A DNA stretch of 64,000 nucleotides. It comes from Streptomyces tibetensis. GTDB lineage: Bacteria > Actinomycetota > Actinomycetes > Streptomycetales > Streptomycetaceae. Both the position numbers and the translations under genes were made by a program. The notes under the pieces are model-generated. The model searched no databases. It saw nothing but the letters and a program-made list of their open reading frames with translations, and was not told the origin of the DNA. Below are positions 8,622 through 18,527 of this stretch, piece by piece (the first letter of the stretch is position 1; each line of letters begins with the position of its first letter). The stretch covers positions 248,001 to 312,000 of the forward strand of contig NZ_SZVW01000001.1 in the NCBI RefSeq assembly GCF_007655005.1, in the 5' to 3' direction.

Positions 8622-9662
8622 TCAGATCGTCGCCGTGTCGATCACGAACCGGTAGCGCACGTCGCTGCTCTGGACCCGCTCGTACGCCTCGTTGATCTGG
8701 TCGCCGCGGATCAGCTCGATCTCGGCGCCGAGGCCGTGCTCGGCGCAGAAGTCCAGCATCTCCTGCGTCTCGGCGATACCGCCGATCATGGAACCGGCGA
8801 GGGTCTTGCCGCCGCCGATCACCGAGAAGAGGTTGAGGGAGACGGGCTCCTCGGGGGCGCCGACGTTGGCCAGCGTGCCCTCGGTCTTCAGCAGGGACAG
8901 GTAGGCGTTGAAGTCCAGCGGGGCGGACACCGTGGACACGATCAGGTCGAACGTGCCGGCCAGCTCCTCGAAGGTCTTCGGGTCGCTGGTGGCGTAGTAG
9001 TGGTCCGCGCCCAGCCGCAGGCCGTCCTCCTGCTTGCGCAGGGACTGCGACAGCACGGTCACCTCGGCGCCGAGCGCGTGGGCGATCTTGACGCCCATGT
9101 GGCCGAGGCCGCCCAGGCCGACGATCGCGACCTTCTTGCCGGGACCGGCGCCGAAGCGGCGGAGCGGGGAGTAGAGGGTGATGCCGGCGCAGAGCAGCGG
9201 CGCGGCGACGTCGAGGGAGAGGCCGTCGGGGATGCGGACGACGAAGTTCTCGTCGACGACCACGTTCTGCGAGTAGCCGCCGTAGGTGGGCTCGCCGTCA
9301 CGGCCGATGCCGTTGTACGTCGGGACGTTGCCCTGCACGCAGTACTGCTCGCGGCCGGCCTTGCAGTTCTCGCACTCGCGGCAGGAGTCGACCATGCAGC
9401 CGACGCCCACGCGGTCGCCGACGGCGAACTTCGTGACGCCCGGGCCGACCGCGGAGACGACACCGGCTATCTCGTGGCCGGGGACCATCGGGAAGATCGC
9501 CTCACCCCAGCCCTCCTGGGCCTGGTGGATGTCGGAGTGGCAGATGCCGGCGAACTCGATGTCGATCAGGACGTCGAACTCGCGGACCTCTCGGCGCTCG
9601 ATGGTGGTGCGCTCCAGCGGAGCCTTGGGGGCGGGAGCGGCGTACGCAGCAACAGTGGTCAT
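8622..9662 (-). CDS. Zinc-dependent alcohol dehydrogenase (CAD/YahK type)
   Basis: 346-residue medium-chain dehydrogenase. Catalytic zinc ligands lie in GICHSDIH (C41) and PGHEIAGVV (H63/E64). The structural zinc site is the four-cysteine lobe [15 protein letters not shown], and the cofactor motif is [12 protein letters not shown]. The family oxidises or reduces aldehydes/alcohols with NAD(P)H. It is transcribed divergently from a helix-turn-helix regulator gene, with repeated TGCGTAC motifs between them, so that regulator probably controls it. Substrate cannot be predicted. Confidence 0.9.
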   Translation of the reverse strand: MTTVAAYAAPAPKAPLERTTIERREVREFDVLIDIEFAGICHSDIHQAQEGWGEAIFPMVPGHEIAGVVSAVGPGVTKFAVGDRVGVGCMVDSCRECENCKAGREQYCVQGNVPTYNGIGRDGEPTYGGYSQNVVVDENFVVRIPDGLSLDVAAPLLCAGITLYSPLRRFGAGPGKKVAIVGLGGLGHMGVKIAHALGAEVTVLSQSLRKQEDGLRLGADHYYATSDPKTFEELAGTFDLIVSTVSAPLDFNAYLSLLKTEGTLANVGAPEEPVSLNLFSVIGGGKTLAGSMIGGIAETQEMLDFCAEHGLGAEIELIRGDQINEAYERVQSSDVRYRFVIDTATI

Positions 9663-9770
9663 GCCGGGGGTTCTCCTAGCGGGGTTGTGTGCCCGGCTGC
9701 CTTCTGGATCTTCTGACCGGGCACGACACCAGCCTGCCCGATTCGCGAGGGCTCACCCAGACCACGGTTT

Positions 9771-9821
9771 TGCGTACGCACACGGTGCGTACCACTGGCG
9801 GGGTCAGGCTGGTGTGCGTAC
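9771..9821. promoter_or_regulatory. Candidate operator: three TGCGTAC repeats in a divergent promoter
   Basis: The 179-bp gap between the alcohol dehydrogenase and the HTH regulator has TGCGTAC at 9771, 9786 and 9815, all in the same orientation. The first two form a dyad, GTACGCAC-ACG-GTGCGTAC (9774-9792). The position fits binding by the adjacent regulator. Confidence 0.55.
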
Positions 9822-9841
9822 GACCGTGAATACTGGAGCGC

Positions 9842-10756
9842 ATGGACGAACAGCCCGAACCCGCACAGACGGCCGGCGGCGGCCTGGACCGGCGCGCCGA
9901 GCTCAGCGAGTTCCTGCGCACCCGGCGGGCCCGGCTGAAGCCCGAGGACGTGGGGCTGCCCGACTTCGGGCGGCGGCGGGTGCCCGGGCTGCGTCGTGAG
10001 GAGCTCGCGCAGCTGGCGGGGGTGTCCGTGGCGTACTACACGCGGCTGGAGCAGGGCAACGGCCGCAACGTCTCGGCGGAGGTGCTCGACGCGATCGCCC
10101 GCGCCCTGCGGCTGAGCGACGCCGAGCACGCGCACCTGATGCACCTGGCGAAGCCGAAGCAGCACAAGAAGAAGCCGGTGGCACGCAGCCAGCAGGTGCG
10201 GCCGGCGCTGCGGCATCTGCTGGACTCGATCGAGAGCGTCCCGGCGTACATCGTCGGGCGCCGCTCCGACATCCTGGCCTGGAACCGGATGGCGTCGGCC
10301 CTCTTCGGCGACTGGGCGGAGGTGCCGGCCCAGGAGCGGAACTGGGCGCGGATGGTGTTCCTGCGGCCGGACTACCGCGAGCTGTACCTGGAGTGGGAGC
10401 AGAAGGCGTCCGACATGGTCGGCTACCTGCGCATGGACGCGGGCTGCCACCCGGACGACCCGCGGCTGTCTGCACTGGTGGGTGAGCTGTCGGTGAAGAG
10501 CGAGGACTTCCGCCGCCTGTGGGCCGCCCACAACGTGAAGGAGAAGAGCTACGGCGTCAAGCGCATGCGCCACCCCCTGGTCGGCGACCTGACCCTCTCC
10601 TTCGAGACGTTCCGCCTGGTCGACGACGCCGAGCAGTCCCTGGTCACCTACCACGCGGAGCCGGACACCCCGTCGGCGGAGGCCCTGCGGCTGCTGGCGA
10701 GCTGGGGGGCGGACGCGACGCGCTCCGGGACCAGGGCTTCGACGCCGTCGGAGTGA
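9842..10756 (+). CDS. XRE-type regulator with MmyB-like ligand-binding domain
   Basis: 304 residues. An N-terminal helix-turn-helix (about 20-90: EFLRTRRARLKPEDVGLP, then RRVPGLRREELAQLAGVSVAYYTRLEQG) is followed by a C-terminal domain with SVPAYIVGRRSDILAWN, a sequence pattern of the MmyB/PAS-like ligand-binding domain. Such genes usually sit divergent to a dehydrogenase and control it, which is the arrangement here. The ATG at 9842 has GGAG 4 bp upstream. The ligand may be a fatty acid or aldehyde; that is inference from the family. Confidence 0.85.
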   Translation: MDEQPEPAQTAGGGLDRRAELSEFLRTRRARLKPEDVGLPDFGRRRVPGLRREELAQLAGVSVAYYTRLEQGNGRNVSAEVLDAIARALRLSDAEHAHLMHLAKPKQHKKKPVARSQQVRPALRHLLDSIESVPAYIVGRRSDILAWNRMASALFGDWAEVPAQERNWARMVFLRPDYRELYLEWEQKASDMVGYLRMDAGCHPDDPRLSALVGELSVKSEDFRRLWAAHNVKEKSYGVKRMRHPLVGDLTLSFETFRLVDDAEQSLVTYHAEPDTPSAEALRLLASWGADATRSGTRASTPSE

Positions 10757-10769
10757 GCGGGCCGGTGTG

Positions 10770-11282
10770 TCAGTCCGGCACGCCGAGGTCCTCCCGCATC
10801 AGTCGGCGCATCGCGGACAGCCTCGGCTCGGCCTCCTTCAGCTCACGAAGAGCCCCCTCCGCGCTCTCGCCGTCCCGGGCCACGCCCCGGTCGAGCCGCT
10901 TGACCGCCGCGTCGATGCCGGCGAGGACCTCGTTCACGGAGCGCGAGGCATCGAGGATGCGCTCCGGCACGATCATCTGGGCCTCGGCGTACCGGTCCCG
11001 GTAGTCGCGCCGGGTCTCTTCGAGCTGGTCGCGCTCGGCATCGCCGTAGACCCCGTCGCGGAGGCGGTGCAGGGCGTCCTTCAGCAGTGTGTGGAACTGG
11101 CGTGAGGCTCTGTTCATCGCCGTGTACGCGTCCCTGCGCTCCTCGAAGCGCCGCCGCCGCTCGTCGGCCCGGGTCTCCTCGTCCCGCTGCCGGGCGGAGA
11201 GCCGCTGGCCGAGCACCGGCGCGAAGAGGGTGCCGAGGACGCCCACCACGGCGGTGATCATGGCGGTCACTGCGGCAGTCAT
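10770..11282 (-). CDS. Membrane-anchored coiled-coil protein of unknown function
   Basis: 170 residues. An N-terminal hydrophobic helix (about 4-25) is followed by a highly charged helical domain rich in Arg, Glu and Asp (RQRDEETRADERRRRFEERR) that should form a coiled coil. No cysteine cluster or enzymatic motif. Its stop is 14 bp past the end of the converging regulator gene. I do not recognise the family. Confidence 0.6.
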   Translation of the reverse strand: MTAAVTAMITAVVGVLGTLFAPVLGQRLSARQRDEETRADERRRRFEERRDAYTAMNRASRQFHTLLKDALHRLRDGVYGDAERDQLEETRRDYRDRYAEAQMIVPERILDASRSVNEVLAGIDAAVKRLDRGVARDGESAEGALRELKEAEPRLSAMRRLMREDLGVPD

Positions 11283-11306
11283 GCCAGGACCCTACTGACG
11301 CGACGG

Positions 11307-11337
11307 GCCCGCCGGGAAGCCGAAGCTCCCGACGGGC
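11307..11337 (-). terminator. Hairpin after the subtilase gene
   Basis: Arms GCCCGCCGGGA and TCCCGACGGGC pair over 11 bp with one mismatch around a 9-nt loop. It lies 40 bp downstream of the stop of the minus-strand subtilase gene and just upstream of the next minus-strand start, so it probably separates the two units. Confidence 0.55.
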
Positions 11338-11376
11338 CGTCAACGCGCTTGCGCTACTGCCTGCTTGCCACGCGTG

Positions 11377-14300
11377 CTACTTGCCGTAGAACGCGTTGTA
11401 GATCGAGATCGTCGACTTGTTGCCCTTCTTGTCGGCGATCTTGGCGTGGAAGGAGATGCCCTTGCCCTTCGCCGGGTTCTTGACGCTCACCTTGCCGTCC
11501 TTGACGGTGAGCTTCTTCCAGGTCTTGCCGTAGTCGTACGACACGTACACCGACAGCGACTTCAGGTTGCTGCCCTTGGCCGCGCCCTCGACGGTGACCG
11601 GGACCTTGACGGTCTTGTCGGCCGGGGCCTTGCTGCCCAGGTCCGTGGTCGCGAGGAAGCGGGCCGTGGAGACGGGCAGCTTCGTGATGTCACTGGTCTT
11701 CTTCGAGCGGAACGTCCAGCTGGCGTCGACGCGGGTGGAGGCCGAGGCGACCTTGACGCTGCGCTTGACCGATGTGGTCAGCTTGTACTCGGCGTCGGCG
11801 GCCGGGACCTTGAACTGCTTGTCCCCGAACAGCGGGTCGTCGTTGCTGCCGACCTTGGTGCCGTTGCGGTAGAGCGTCGTGTCGACCGCGGAGAACTTCG
11901 AGTAGCCCACGTTGCCCTTGCCGTCGGCGAACAGCGGCAGCGAACCGTAGATCTGGTTGCCCTCACGGATGACACCGAAGTCGCCGGTCAGGCGCGGCCC
12001 GAAGACAGCCGTGTTGACGGTCTTGGAGTAGCTCTTGCCGGCGGCGAACGTGTGCGTGCCCATCGCGTAGGCGGCCTCGTCGATCGGGAAGCCGTCCGCG
12101 TCCAGACCACCGGACTGGGCGAACTCGAGCTGCCATTTCACGCCACCCTGGGCGGACAGGTGGAGTGTGCGGGTGTCGGGCAGGGCCTGCTGGAGGCCGA
12201 TCGAGGAGGCGCTGGAGCTCCACGGCATCCAGCCCACCGCGTTGATCGAGCCCTTCTTGCCGCTCGCCGAGGCGCCGAGGCCGGCCTTCACCGTGGCGAG
12301 TTCGCTCGCCTTGTAGTGCTTGGTGAAACCGGTGGCCAGCTGCTTGACCGGGCCGCCGGCGATGATGTCGTACTCCTCCTTGCCGCCCTTGGACCAGTGG
12401 CCGTCCCATTGCTGGGTCACCGAACCGTCGGTGATCTGCGGGCCGACGTGGGCGCTGCGGAACTTGTCGTAGGAGTCCAGCCACCAGCCGAAGCCGTAGC
12501 TGGTGTCATCGGTCTCCACCGTGTAGTCGGCCGAGGCGAACTCCGACTTGACGCCCGTGGCCGGGACGGTGATGTCCACCGGCTTGGCCTTGCGGGCGTC
12601 CAGGGTGACCGTCGTGTTCTTGGTGAGGTTCAGCTTCGGCTGGGCGAGCCAGTCCACGCCCTCGAACTTCTCCGGGTCGTCGCCCACGAAGACGCTCGTG
12701 TTCAGGATGTAGGTGCCCTTGGGGAGGCGGGCGGTGACCGTGCCGTCCGCGTCGTACGGCATGGCCTCCTTGCCCTTGCCCAGGCCCGCGATGCCGGTCA
12801 GGTCGGCGCTGTAGTTCTTGGCCGCCTTGCCGTCGCGGTCGAGGAACTTCAGCGTCACGTCGTACGACTCGACCTCACGCTGCACCGCCGCCGCCGTGCG
12901 GACGGTCTGGCCGTCGCCCGTCGCCGTCACGTACGCCGAGTACGCGCCGTCGACGGTGCCGCCCAGCTTGGTGTCGACGGTGAACGGCACGGAGGCCTTG
13001 CCGCCGGCCGGGACCGTCACCGAGGTGGCGCCGAGCTTGAAGAAGCCGGCCGGGACGGCCTGCCCCTTCGGGTTGGTGGCCGTCGACGAAAGCTTCAGCG
13101 TGACGTCCTTCGTACCGAGGTTGCGGTACGTCAGCTCCTTGGTGACCGGCTTGTCGTCGGTGTGGGGCCACTGCTGCACCCCGAAGCTCACCGAGGCCGG
13201 ATCGGCGATCACGGACTGCTTGATGGCCTTGTCGACCTGTATCCGGCCCGAACCCTGCTGGAACGGGGTGTACTTGCCGCCCTTGGTGGAGCCGGTGAGG
13301 GCGCCCTTGAGCTCGGCGTACTTCCAGTCCGGGTGCTGCTGCTTGAGGATCGCCGCCGCGCCCGCGACATGCGGGGTCGCCATCGACGTACCGGAGATCG
13401 TCATGTAGCCGGCCGGCTTCTCGCCGACCTCCTGGGCTATCTGGTTGCCCGGGGCGGAGGCCGCGGTGATGTCCACGCCGGGCGCGGTCACGTCGGGCTT
13501 GAGGGCGCCGTCCAGGCCGGGGCCACGGCTGGAGAAGTCGGCCAGCACGTCCTTGTCGTCGACCGCGCCGACCGTCAGGGCCGCGGCGGCGCTGCCCGGG
13601 GAACCGATGGTCTGGTCGCCGAAGTCGCCCTCGTTGCCGGCCGCGATGGCGAACAGGACGCCCTTCTCGTCGGACAGCTTGTTCACCGCCGCTTCCAGCG
13701 GGTCGATCGCGGGCGTGTCGCCGCCGCCCAGGCTCATGTTGATGACGTCGGCGCCCTCGGCGGCGGCCCACTCCATGCCGGCGAGGATCTCGGAGTCGCT
13801 GCCGAAGCCGCCGTCGTCGAGGACCTTGCCGTTGAGGATCTTCGCGCCGGGCGCGACGCCCTTGTACGTGCCGCCGGACTTCTTGCCCGTGCCGGCCGCG
13901 ATGGACGCGACGTGCGTGCCGTGGCCGACCTTGTCGGAGGCGTCGGGCGAGGTGGTGAAGTTCTTGGCGCCGACCACCTGACCCTTGAGGTCGTCGTGGG
14001 TGCCGTCGACACCGGTGTCCAGGACGGCGATCTTGACGCCCTTGCCGTCGTAGCCGGCCGACCAGGCCTTGGGCGCGCCGATCTGCGCGACGGACTTGTC
14101 GAGGCTGGCCTTGCGGACGCCGTCGAGCCAGACGTGCGCGATCCCGGCGGCGGTCTTCTCGCCGTTGGTGACCGCGTCCCAGAGCTCGGGGGTGTCCTTC
14201 TGCGGTGTCTGCACCGCGTCCGCGTTCACGGACTTCAGCGCGCGGCTCAGGGTGCCGGCCTCGCGGACGTCGGCCTTGGTGGCCGCGGCGCTGCCCTGGT

Positions 14301-14703
14301 AGCCGACGATGACCTTCAGGCCCTTCTTCTGGGCCTTGCGGGTCGCGGACTTGTTCAGCTCGGTGACGTCGAAGAGCCGCTGGTCGAGCTTGCCGGAGGC
14401 GACCAGGCGGGCGGCGTCGGCCGGGATGACGAGGGTGTGGCCGTCGACCTTGCGGACCTGGGCGGGTACGTTCTCACGGCCCTTGGCGTGCTCCAGGCCG
14501 ATGACACGGCCCTTGGCGTCGAGGACGACCCGGTCGCCGGTGATCAGCGTGATGCGGTGCTTGGCGGTCAGGGACGCCGGCTTGGCGGCCGCTGCCGCCT
14601 GTTCGCCGTTGGCCGACGCCGGGCTGGTCATGCCCGCCGCCAGGGCCACGGCAGCCGCTGTGGCGACCGTGGCCGCGCACGCCCTTTTCACTTGTCTGCG
14701 CAA
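11377..14703 (-). CDS. Secreted S8 family (subtilisin-like) serine peptidase
   Basis: 1108 residues, much longer than a bare subtilisin. A Sec signal peptide (about 1-32, ending SPASA) and a propeptide (to about 200) precede the catalytic domain. The triad is Asp229 in VLDTGVDGTHDDL, His261 in GHGTHVASIAAG and Ser440 in ISGTSMATPHVAGAA; the oxyanion Asn is in AIAAGNEGDFG. The remaining 600 residues form several beta-rich segments with Ig-like character (VTVPAGGKASVPFTVDT), probably for substrate or wall binding. It should act outside the cell as a degradative protease. No anchor or LPxTG motif is seen. Confidence 0.93.
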   Translation of the reverse strand: MRRQVKRACAATVATAAAVALAAGMTSPASANGEQAAAAAKPASLTAKHRITLITGDRVVLDAKGRVIGLEHAKGRENVPAQVRKVDGHTLVIPADAARLVASGKLDQRLFDVTELNKSATRKAQKKGLKVIVGYQGSAAATKADVREAGTLSRALKSVNADAVQTPQKDTPELWDAVTNGEKTAAGIAHVWLDGVRKASLDKSVAQIGAPKAWSAGYDGKGVKIAVLDTGVDGTHDDLKGQVVGAKNFTTSPDASDKVGHGTHVASIAAGTGKKSGGTYKGVAPGAKILNGKVLDDGGFGSDSEILAGMEWAAAEGADVINMSLGGGDTPAIDPLEAAVNKLSDEKGVLFAIAAGNEGDFGDQTIGSPGSAAAALTVGAVDDKDVLADFSSRGPGLDGALKPDVTAPGVDITAASAPGNQIAQEVGEKPAGYMTISGTSMATPHVAGAAAILKQQHPDWKYAELKGALTGSTKGGKYTPFQQGSGRIQVDKAIKQSVIADPASVSFGVQQWPHTDDKPVTKELTYRNLGTKDVTLKLSSTATNPKGQAVPAGFFKLGATSVTVPAGGKASVPFTVDTKLGGTVDGAYSAYVTATGDGQTVRTAAAVQREVESYDVTLKFLDRDGKAAKNYSADLTGIAGLGKGKEAMPYDADGTVTARLPKGTYILNTSVFVGDDPEKFEGVDWLAQPKLNLTKNTTVTLDARKAKPVDITVPATGVKSEFASADYTVETDDTSYGFGWWLDSYDKFRSAHVGPQITDGSVTQQWDGHWSKGGKEEYDIIAGGPVKQLATGFTKHYKASELATVKAGLGASASGKKGSINAVGWMPWSSSASSIGLQQALPDTRTLHLSAQGGVKWQLEFAQSGGLDADGFPIDEAAYAMGTHTFAAGKSYSKTVNTAVFGPRLTGDFGVIREGNQIYGSLPLFADGKGNVGYSKFSAVDTTLYRNGTKVGSNDDPLFGDKQFKVPAADAEYKLTTSVKRSVKVASASTRVDASWTFRSKKTSDITKLPVSTARFLATTDLGSKAPADKTVKVPVTVEGAAKGSNLKSLSVYVSYDYGKTWKKLTVKDGKVSVKNPAKGKGISFHAKIADKKGNKSTISIYNAFYGK

Positions 14704-14898
14704 GTTTCCCCCTTGCAGAAGAACCGGGCGAATTCCCCGTTCACCCGGCCGGGGGTGGTCTCGTACGCATGCACGTCCACCCCCCGGAATACGCAGTATG
14801 CCGAGGGGTGATCAGGTGCTCAATAGATGAGATGAAGGTAAGAAATTCGTCGGCCGACTGTTACACGGCCGTCGGAACTCCGTTACAGGGCCGCGGGG

Positions 14899-15582
14899 TT
14901 ACGCACGCGCGTTCTCCTTGACAGTGATCCGGCCCTTGCGGAGCGTCGCCAGGCGCGGGGCCTTCCGCGCTATCGCCGAGTCGTGGGTGACCATCACGAA
15001 GGTGAGGCCGAGCTCCTCCCACATGCGTTCGAGTACGTCCATGATCTCGTCGCGCATCGATTCGTCGAGATTGCCGGTGGGTTCGTCGGCGAGGAGCACC
15101 TTCGGCTGTTTCACCAGGGCCCGGGCGATGGCCACGCGTTGCTGCTGACCGCCGGACATCTCGCCGGGCAGATGCGCGAGGCGCTCGCCGAGACCGACCG
15201 ACTTCAGTGCCTCGGCGGCCTGTTCGCGTCGCTGTTTCGGTTTCACGCCGAGCGGGACGAGGGCGGTCTCCACGTTTTCCTGCGCGGTGAGCGTCGGGAT
15301 GAGGTTGAAGGACTGGAAGACGAAGCCGATGCTTTCGCTTCTGACCCGGGTCAGTCGTGCCTCCGGCAGTGCGGCGAGATCGGTGCCGTCCAGGACGACC
15401 CGTCCGGAGGTGGGGCGGTCCAGACCGCCGAGCATCTGCAGCAGGGTGGATTTGCCGCCACCGGTGGGGCCTTGAATGACGAGCCGGTCGCCGTCGGGGA
15501 TGGTCAGGTCAATGCCGTCGAGGGCTTGGACGGTGTCTTTGGAACGGGTGTAGTGCTTGGTGACAGCTCTCAGTTCGTACAT
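14899..15582 (-). CDS. ABC transporter ATP-binding protein (MacB/LolD type)
   Basis: 227 residues. Walker A GPTGGGKST (38-46), signature SGGQQQRVAIARAL, Walker B VLLADEPTGNLD and H-loop MVTHD are all intact. The NLDESM segment and short length are typical of ATPases that pair with FtsX-fold permeases, driving conformational work or export rather than uptake. The ATG at 15582 has AGGAG 8 bp upstream. It follows the permease gene by 101 bp on the same strand; with one permease gene, the complex is probably a homodimeric permease with two ATPase subunits. Confidence 0.9.
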   Translation of the reverse strand: MYELRAVTKHYTRSKDTVQALDGIDLTIPDGDRLVIQGPTGGGKSTLLQMLGGLDRPTSGRVVLDGTDLAALPEARLTRVRSESIGFVFQSFNLIPTLTAQENVETALVPLGVKPKQRREQAAEALKSVGLGERLAHLPGEMSGGQQQRVAIARALVKQPKVLLADEPTGNLDESMRDEIMDVLERMWEELGLTFVMVTHDSAIARKAPRLATLRKGRITVKENARA

Positions 15583-15683
15583 GGCGGAAACTCCTGAATC
15601 GTCTCGAAGTGCGGGTGCGTGGGGGTTGTTCGCGCTCACGCGGCGGAGCCGCGTATCGACACGGCCCCGCGCCCCTGAAGGCG

Positions 15684-17132
15684 CTATTCGACTCGGCGCA
15701 AAGCGTCCGCCGGGCGGAGCCGCGAGGCCCGCCAGCCGCCGAAGGCACCTGCGATCAGCCCGCCCGTCACGGCCAAGGCCACCGCCAGCGCGATGGTCGT
15801 CAGGCTGACCGGTGCGGTGAGGGCGACGTCGAGGGTCTTCGTGACCGCCGCACGGCCCGGGCCACCGCCGAAGCCGCCTCGGAAACCCTCGCCCCCACCG
15901 CCCCCGCCCACCTGCGCCTGCAGCGTGGGGCTGACGGCTGTCACGGCGTACGCCCCCGCCAGGCCCAGCGCGATCCCCAGCGCACCGCCCACCAGGCCGT
16001 TGACGACCGCCTCTCCGACCACCTGCCGCGTCACCCGGCTCGACTTCCAGCCCAGTGCCTTGAGGGTGCCGAACTCGCGGACCCGCCGGGAGACCGCCGA
16101 GGACGTCAGCAGGCCCGCCACGAGGAACGCGGCCGCGAGCACCGCGATCGAGAGCCACTTGCCGACGCTCGCGGCGAGGGAGGAAGCCGTGGACAGCGAA
16201 CCGGAGACGGTGTCCGCGAGGTCGGCGGAGGTGGTGACCGTCGTGCCCGGGATGTTCTTCTGGATCTCCGACTTGACGCCGCCGATCCGCTGCGAGTCGG
16301 TGGCCTTGACGTAGATCGTGGTGACCTTGTCCTTGGCGCCGGCCAGTGTCTGCGCCTGCTTCAGCGGGACGTAGAGGTTCGCGGCCGCGTCCCCGCTGTC
16401 GGCCGTGGCGATGCCGATCACCTTGAAGGTGCTGCCCTTGATGGTGACCGTGGAGCCGGCCTTGAGCTTCTTCTCCTTGGCGTACGCCGAGTCCGCGACG
16501 GCGACCTTCGCGTTCGTCTCGGCCGTCGTGAACGTGCGACCGCTGGTGATCTTCGAGGAGGTCAGCGGGCCGAGGGCCGGCTTGGTGACGTCGGTGCCGT
16601 AGACCGAGTAGTTGTTGACGTCGAAGTCGGCGCCGCCACCCTCGACCCGGCCCTGCGGCGAGGGCAGGGCCCCGCCCCGGCCGCGGCCCTGCCCGCCACC
16701 CGCACCCTGCTCGAACCGGCCCCGCGTGAACGCACCGCTGACCTTGACGACCTGGAGGCTCAGCCCGCCCACCGCGTCGGCGACGCCGCTCTGCGCGTCG
16801 ACCTTGCCCACGGTCGAACTCGCCAGCGTCTGGAAGCCCCGCACCATGACGCGGTCGCTGCTCTGCTCACCGGTCGAGCCGTCGTCCTGTGCGTCGAAGC
16901 GGAAGCGCGGCCGCTCGGAGCTGCTCGCGGCGGGTGCCGCTGCCTTGGTGACGGTCATGTCCGTGCCCAGCCCGTACAGCGACTGGAGGACCTTGTCCTG
17001 CGCCCTGCCCATGCCGGCGGACACGGACGTGACGACGATGACCAGCGCGATACCCAGCGCCAGTCCGGAGGCGACGACGAAGGCCGCCTTTCTGCGGCGG
17101 CGCAACTCGCGCCTCAGGTAGGTGAAGAACAT
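15684..17132 (-). CDS. FtsX/MacB-type ABC transporter permease
   Basis: 482 residues. Membrane helix 1 (about 18-40, FVVASGLALGIALVIVVTSV) is followed by a large extracellular domain (about 45-320) with a Gly/Arg-rich linker (EQGAGGGQGRGRGG) and three C-terminal helices (about 325-350, 385-405, 445-468). The final ASRLRPADALRRVE is the conserved FtsX-family tail. Partner of the ATPase gene downstream. Substrates of such pairs include peptides and lipoproteins; the sequence does not say which. Confidence 0.87.
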   Translation of the reverse strand: MFFTYLRRELRRRRKAAFVVASGLALGIALVIVVTSVSAGMGRAQDKVLQSLYGLGTDMTVTKAAAPAASSSERPRFRFDAQDDGSTGEQSSDRVMVRGFQTLASSTVGKVDAQSGVADAVGGLSLQVVKVSGAFTRGRFEQGAGGGQGRGRGGALPSPQGRVEGGGADFDVNNYSVYGTDVTKPALGPLTSSKITSGRTFTTAETNAKVAVADSAYAKEKKLKAGSTVTIKGSTFKVIGIATADSGDAAANLYVPLKQAQTLAGAKDKVTTIYVKATDSQRIGGVKSEIQKNIPGTTVTTSADLADTVSGSLSTASSLAASVGKWLSIAVLAAAFLVAGLLTSSAVSRRVREFGTLKALGWKSSRVTRQVVGEAVVNGLVGGALGIALGLAGAYAVTAVSPTLQAQVGGGGGGEGFRGGFGGGPGRAAVTKTLDVALTAPVSLTTIALAVALAVTGGLIAGAFGGWRASRLRPADALRRVE

Positions 17133-17200
17133 GGCCGCAAGCTAGGGACGGTCTGTGATGAGGGCTTGAGCCTGGCATAAGAGGTGGATGAGAACAGCGC

Positions 17201-17245
17201 AAAGGCCGCCGCCCGCCCCTCGTCCGGGGGTGGGCGGCGGCCTTT
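17201..17245 (-). terminator. Strong terminator after the L,D-transpeptidase gene
   Basis: A 19-bp stem with one G-U pair (arms 17201-17219 and 17227-17245) and a 7-nt loop. The outer ends are AAA/TTT. It lies 31 bp downstream of the minus-strand transpeptidase stop, and it also shields the ABC permease gene from read-through. Confidence 0.85.
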
Positions 17246-17276
17246 CGTCAGCCAAGCGGTGAGAACCGGCGCGCCG

Positions 17277-18527
17277 TCAGGCCGCCGAACCGGCCTTCCA
17301 GTCGGCCCAGCTCATGTTCCAGCCGTTGAGGCCGTTGTCCGGCGCGACCGTCTTGTCGCCGGTGTTCTCCACGACCACCACGTCACCGATGATCGAGTTG
17401 TTGAAGAACCAGGCGCCCGGCGTGTTCGGGTCGTTGGCGCCCTTGGCGTCCTGCAGGCCGACGCAGCCGTGGCTGGTGTTCACGCTGCCGAAGATGGACT
17501 TCGCGCCCCAGTAGTTGCCGTGGATGAACGTGCCGGAGCTGGAGAGGCGGATGGCGTGCGGCACGTCCTTGATGTCGTACTCACCCTTGCCGTCGTCGTC
17601 CGTGAAGCCCACGGTCGCGCCGTTCATGCGCGTCTCCTTGAACTTCTCGGACATCACCATGGTGCCCTCGTAGGTCTTGTTCTCGGGCGAGCCGGCGGAG
17701 ATCGGGATCGTGCGGACGACCTTGCCGTCCTGCGTGATCTTCATCTTCTTGGTCTTCGCGTCGACGTACGAGACCTGGTTGCGGCCGATCTTGAAGGTGA
17801 CCGTCTTCTGCTGGACGCCGAAGACGCCCTTGGCTCCCTCGACGCCGTCGAGCGCGAGCTTCAGCGTGACGGTGGAGCCTTCCTTCCAGTAGTCCTCGGG
17901 CCGGCAGTCCATGCGGTTGGCGTTGAACCAGTGGCAGGCGACCTCCTGGCCGCTGGTCGTGCTGACCTTGATGCCCTTCTGGACCGCGGCCTTGTTGGTG
18001 ATCGCCTTGTCGAAGTTGATCGAGACCGGCATGCCGACGCCGACGGTGGTGCCGTCGTCCGGCGTGAAGTTGCCGATGAAGCTGTTGGCCGGGGAGACCG
18101 TGGTGAACGAGGCGTTCTCGTGGGCGACGCGACCGTCGGAGTCCTTCGCCTCGGCCGCCAGCTTGTAGGTGGTGGACCGCTCCAGCTGGCCGGTCGGCTT
18201 CCAGCTGGTCTTGTCAGCGGATATCTGGCCGCTCACCTCGGTGCCCTCGGACGTCGTCATCTTGACGTCCGTGAGCGTGCCCTTGCTCACGGTGACGGCG
18301 GCGGAGTTGTTGATGGAGGCGTTGTCCGAGCCGTCCTCGGGCGTGATCTTGATCTGGGCCTCGGAGGTCTTCTTCGCCGCGGCCTCGTCGACCTTCGACT
18401 GGGAGCTGTCACCTCCGTCGCCCCCGGAGGCGTTGTCGTCGCCGCCGGAACACGCCGAGAGCATCAGAACTCCGCCGAGCAGTGCGGACGCGACCGTCAG
18501 GCCCTTGCGCCGCTTACTGACCGTCAT
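17277..18527 (-). CDS. L,D-transpeptidase lipoprotein (YkuD domain)
   Basis: 416 residues. The signal peptide ends in the lipobox LSAC with lipid-modified Cys26, then a Gly/Ser/Asp linker. Two Ig-like domains (about 60-260, with FIGNFTPDDGTTVGVGMP) precede the catalytic YkuD domain, whose motif HGNYWGAKSIFG...SHGCVGL has the nucleophile Cys355. It makes 3-3 cross-links in peptidoglycan from outside the membrane. The ATG at 18527 is preferred because GGAGAAG lies 9 bp upstream; in-frame ATG codons at 18542 and 18635 lack this. The domain order matches the mycobacterial Ldt enzymes. Confidence 0.92.
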   Translation of the reverse strand: MTVSKRRKGLTVASALLGGVLMLSACSGGDDNASGGDGGDSSQSKVDEAAAKKTSEAQIKITPEDGSDNASINNSAAVTVSKGTLTDVKMTTSEGTEVSGQISADKTSWKPTGQLERSTTYKLAAEAKDSDGRVAHENASFTTVSPANSFIGNFTPDDGTTVGVGMPVSINFDKAITNKAAVQKGIKVSTTSGQEVACHWFNANRMDCRPEDYWKEGSTVTLKLALDGVEGAKGVFGVQQKTVTFKIGRNQVSYVDAKTKKMKITQDGKVVRTIPISAGSPENKTYEGTMVMSEKFKETRMNGATVGFTDDDGKGEYDIKDVPHAIRLSSSGTFIHGNYWGAKSIFGSVNTSHGCVGLQDAKGANDPNTPGAWFFNNSIIGDVVVVENTGDKTVAPDNGLNGWNMSWADWKAGSAA

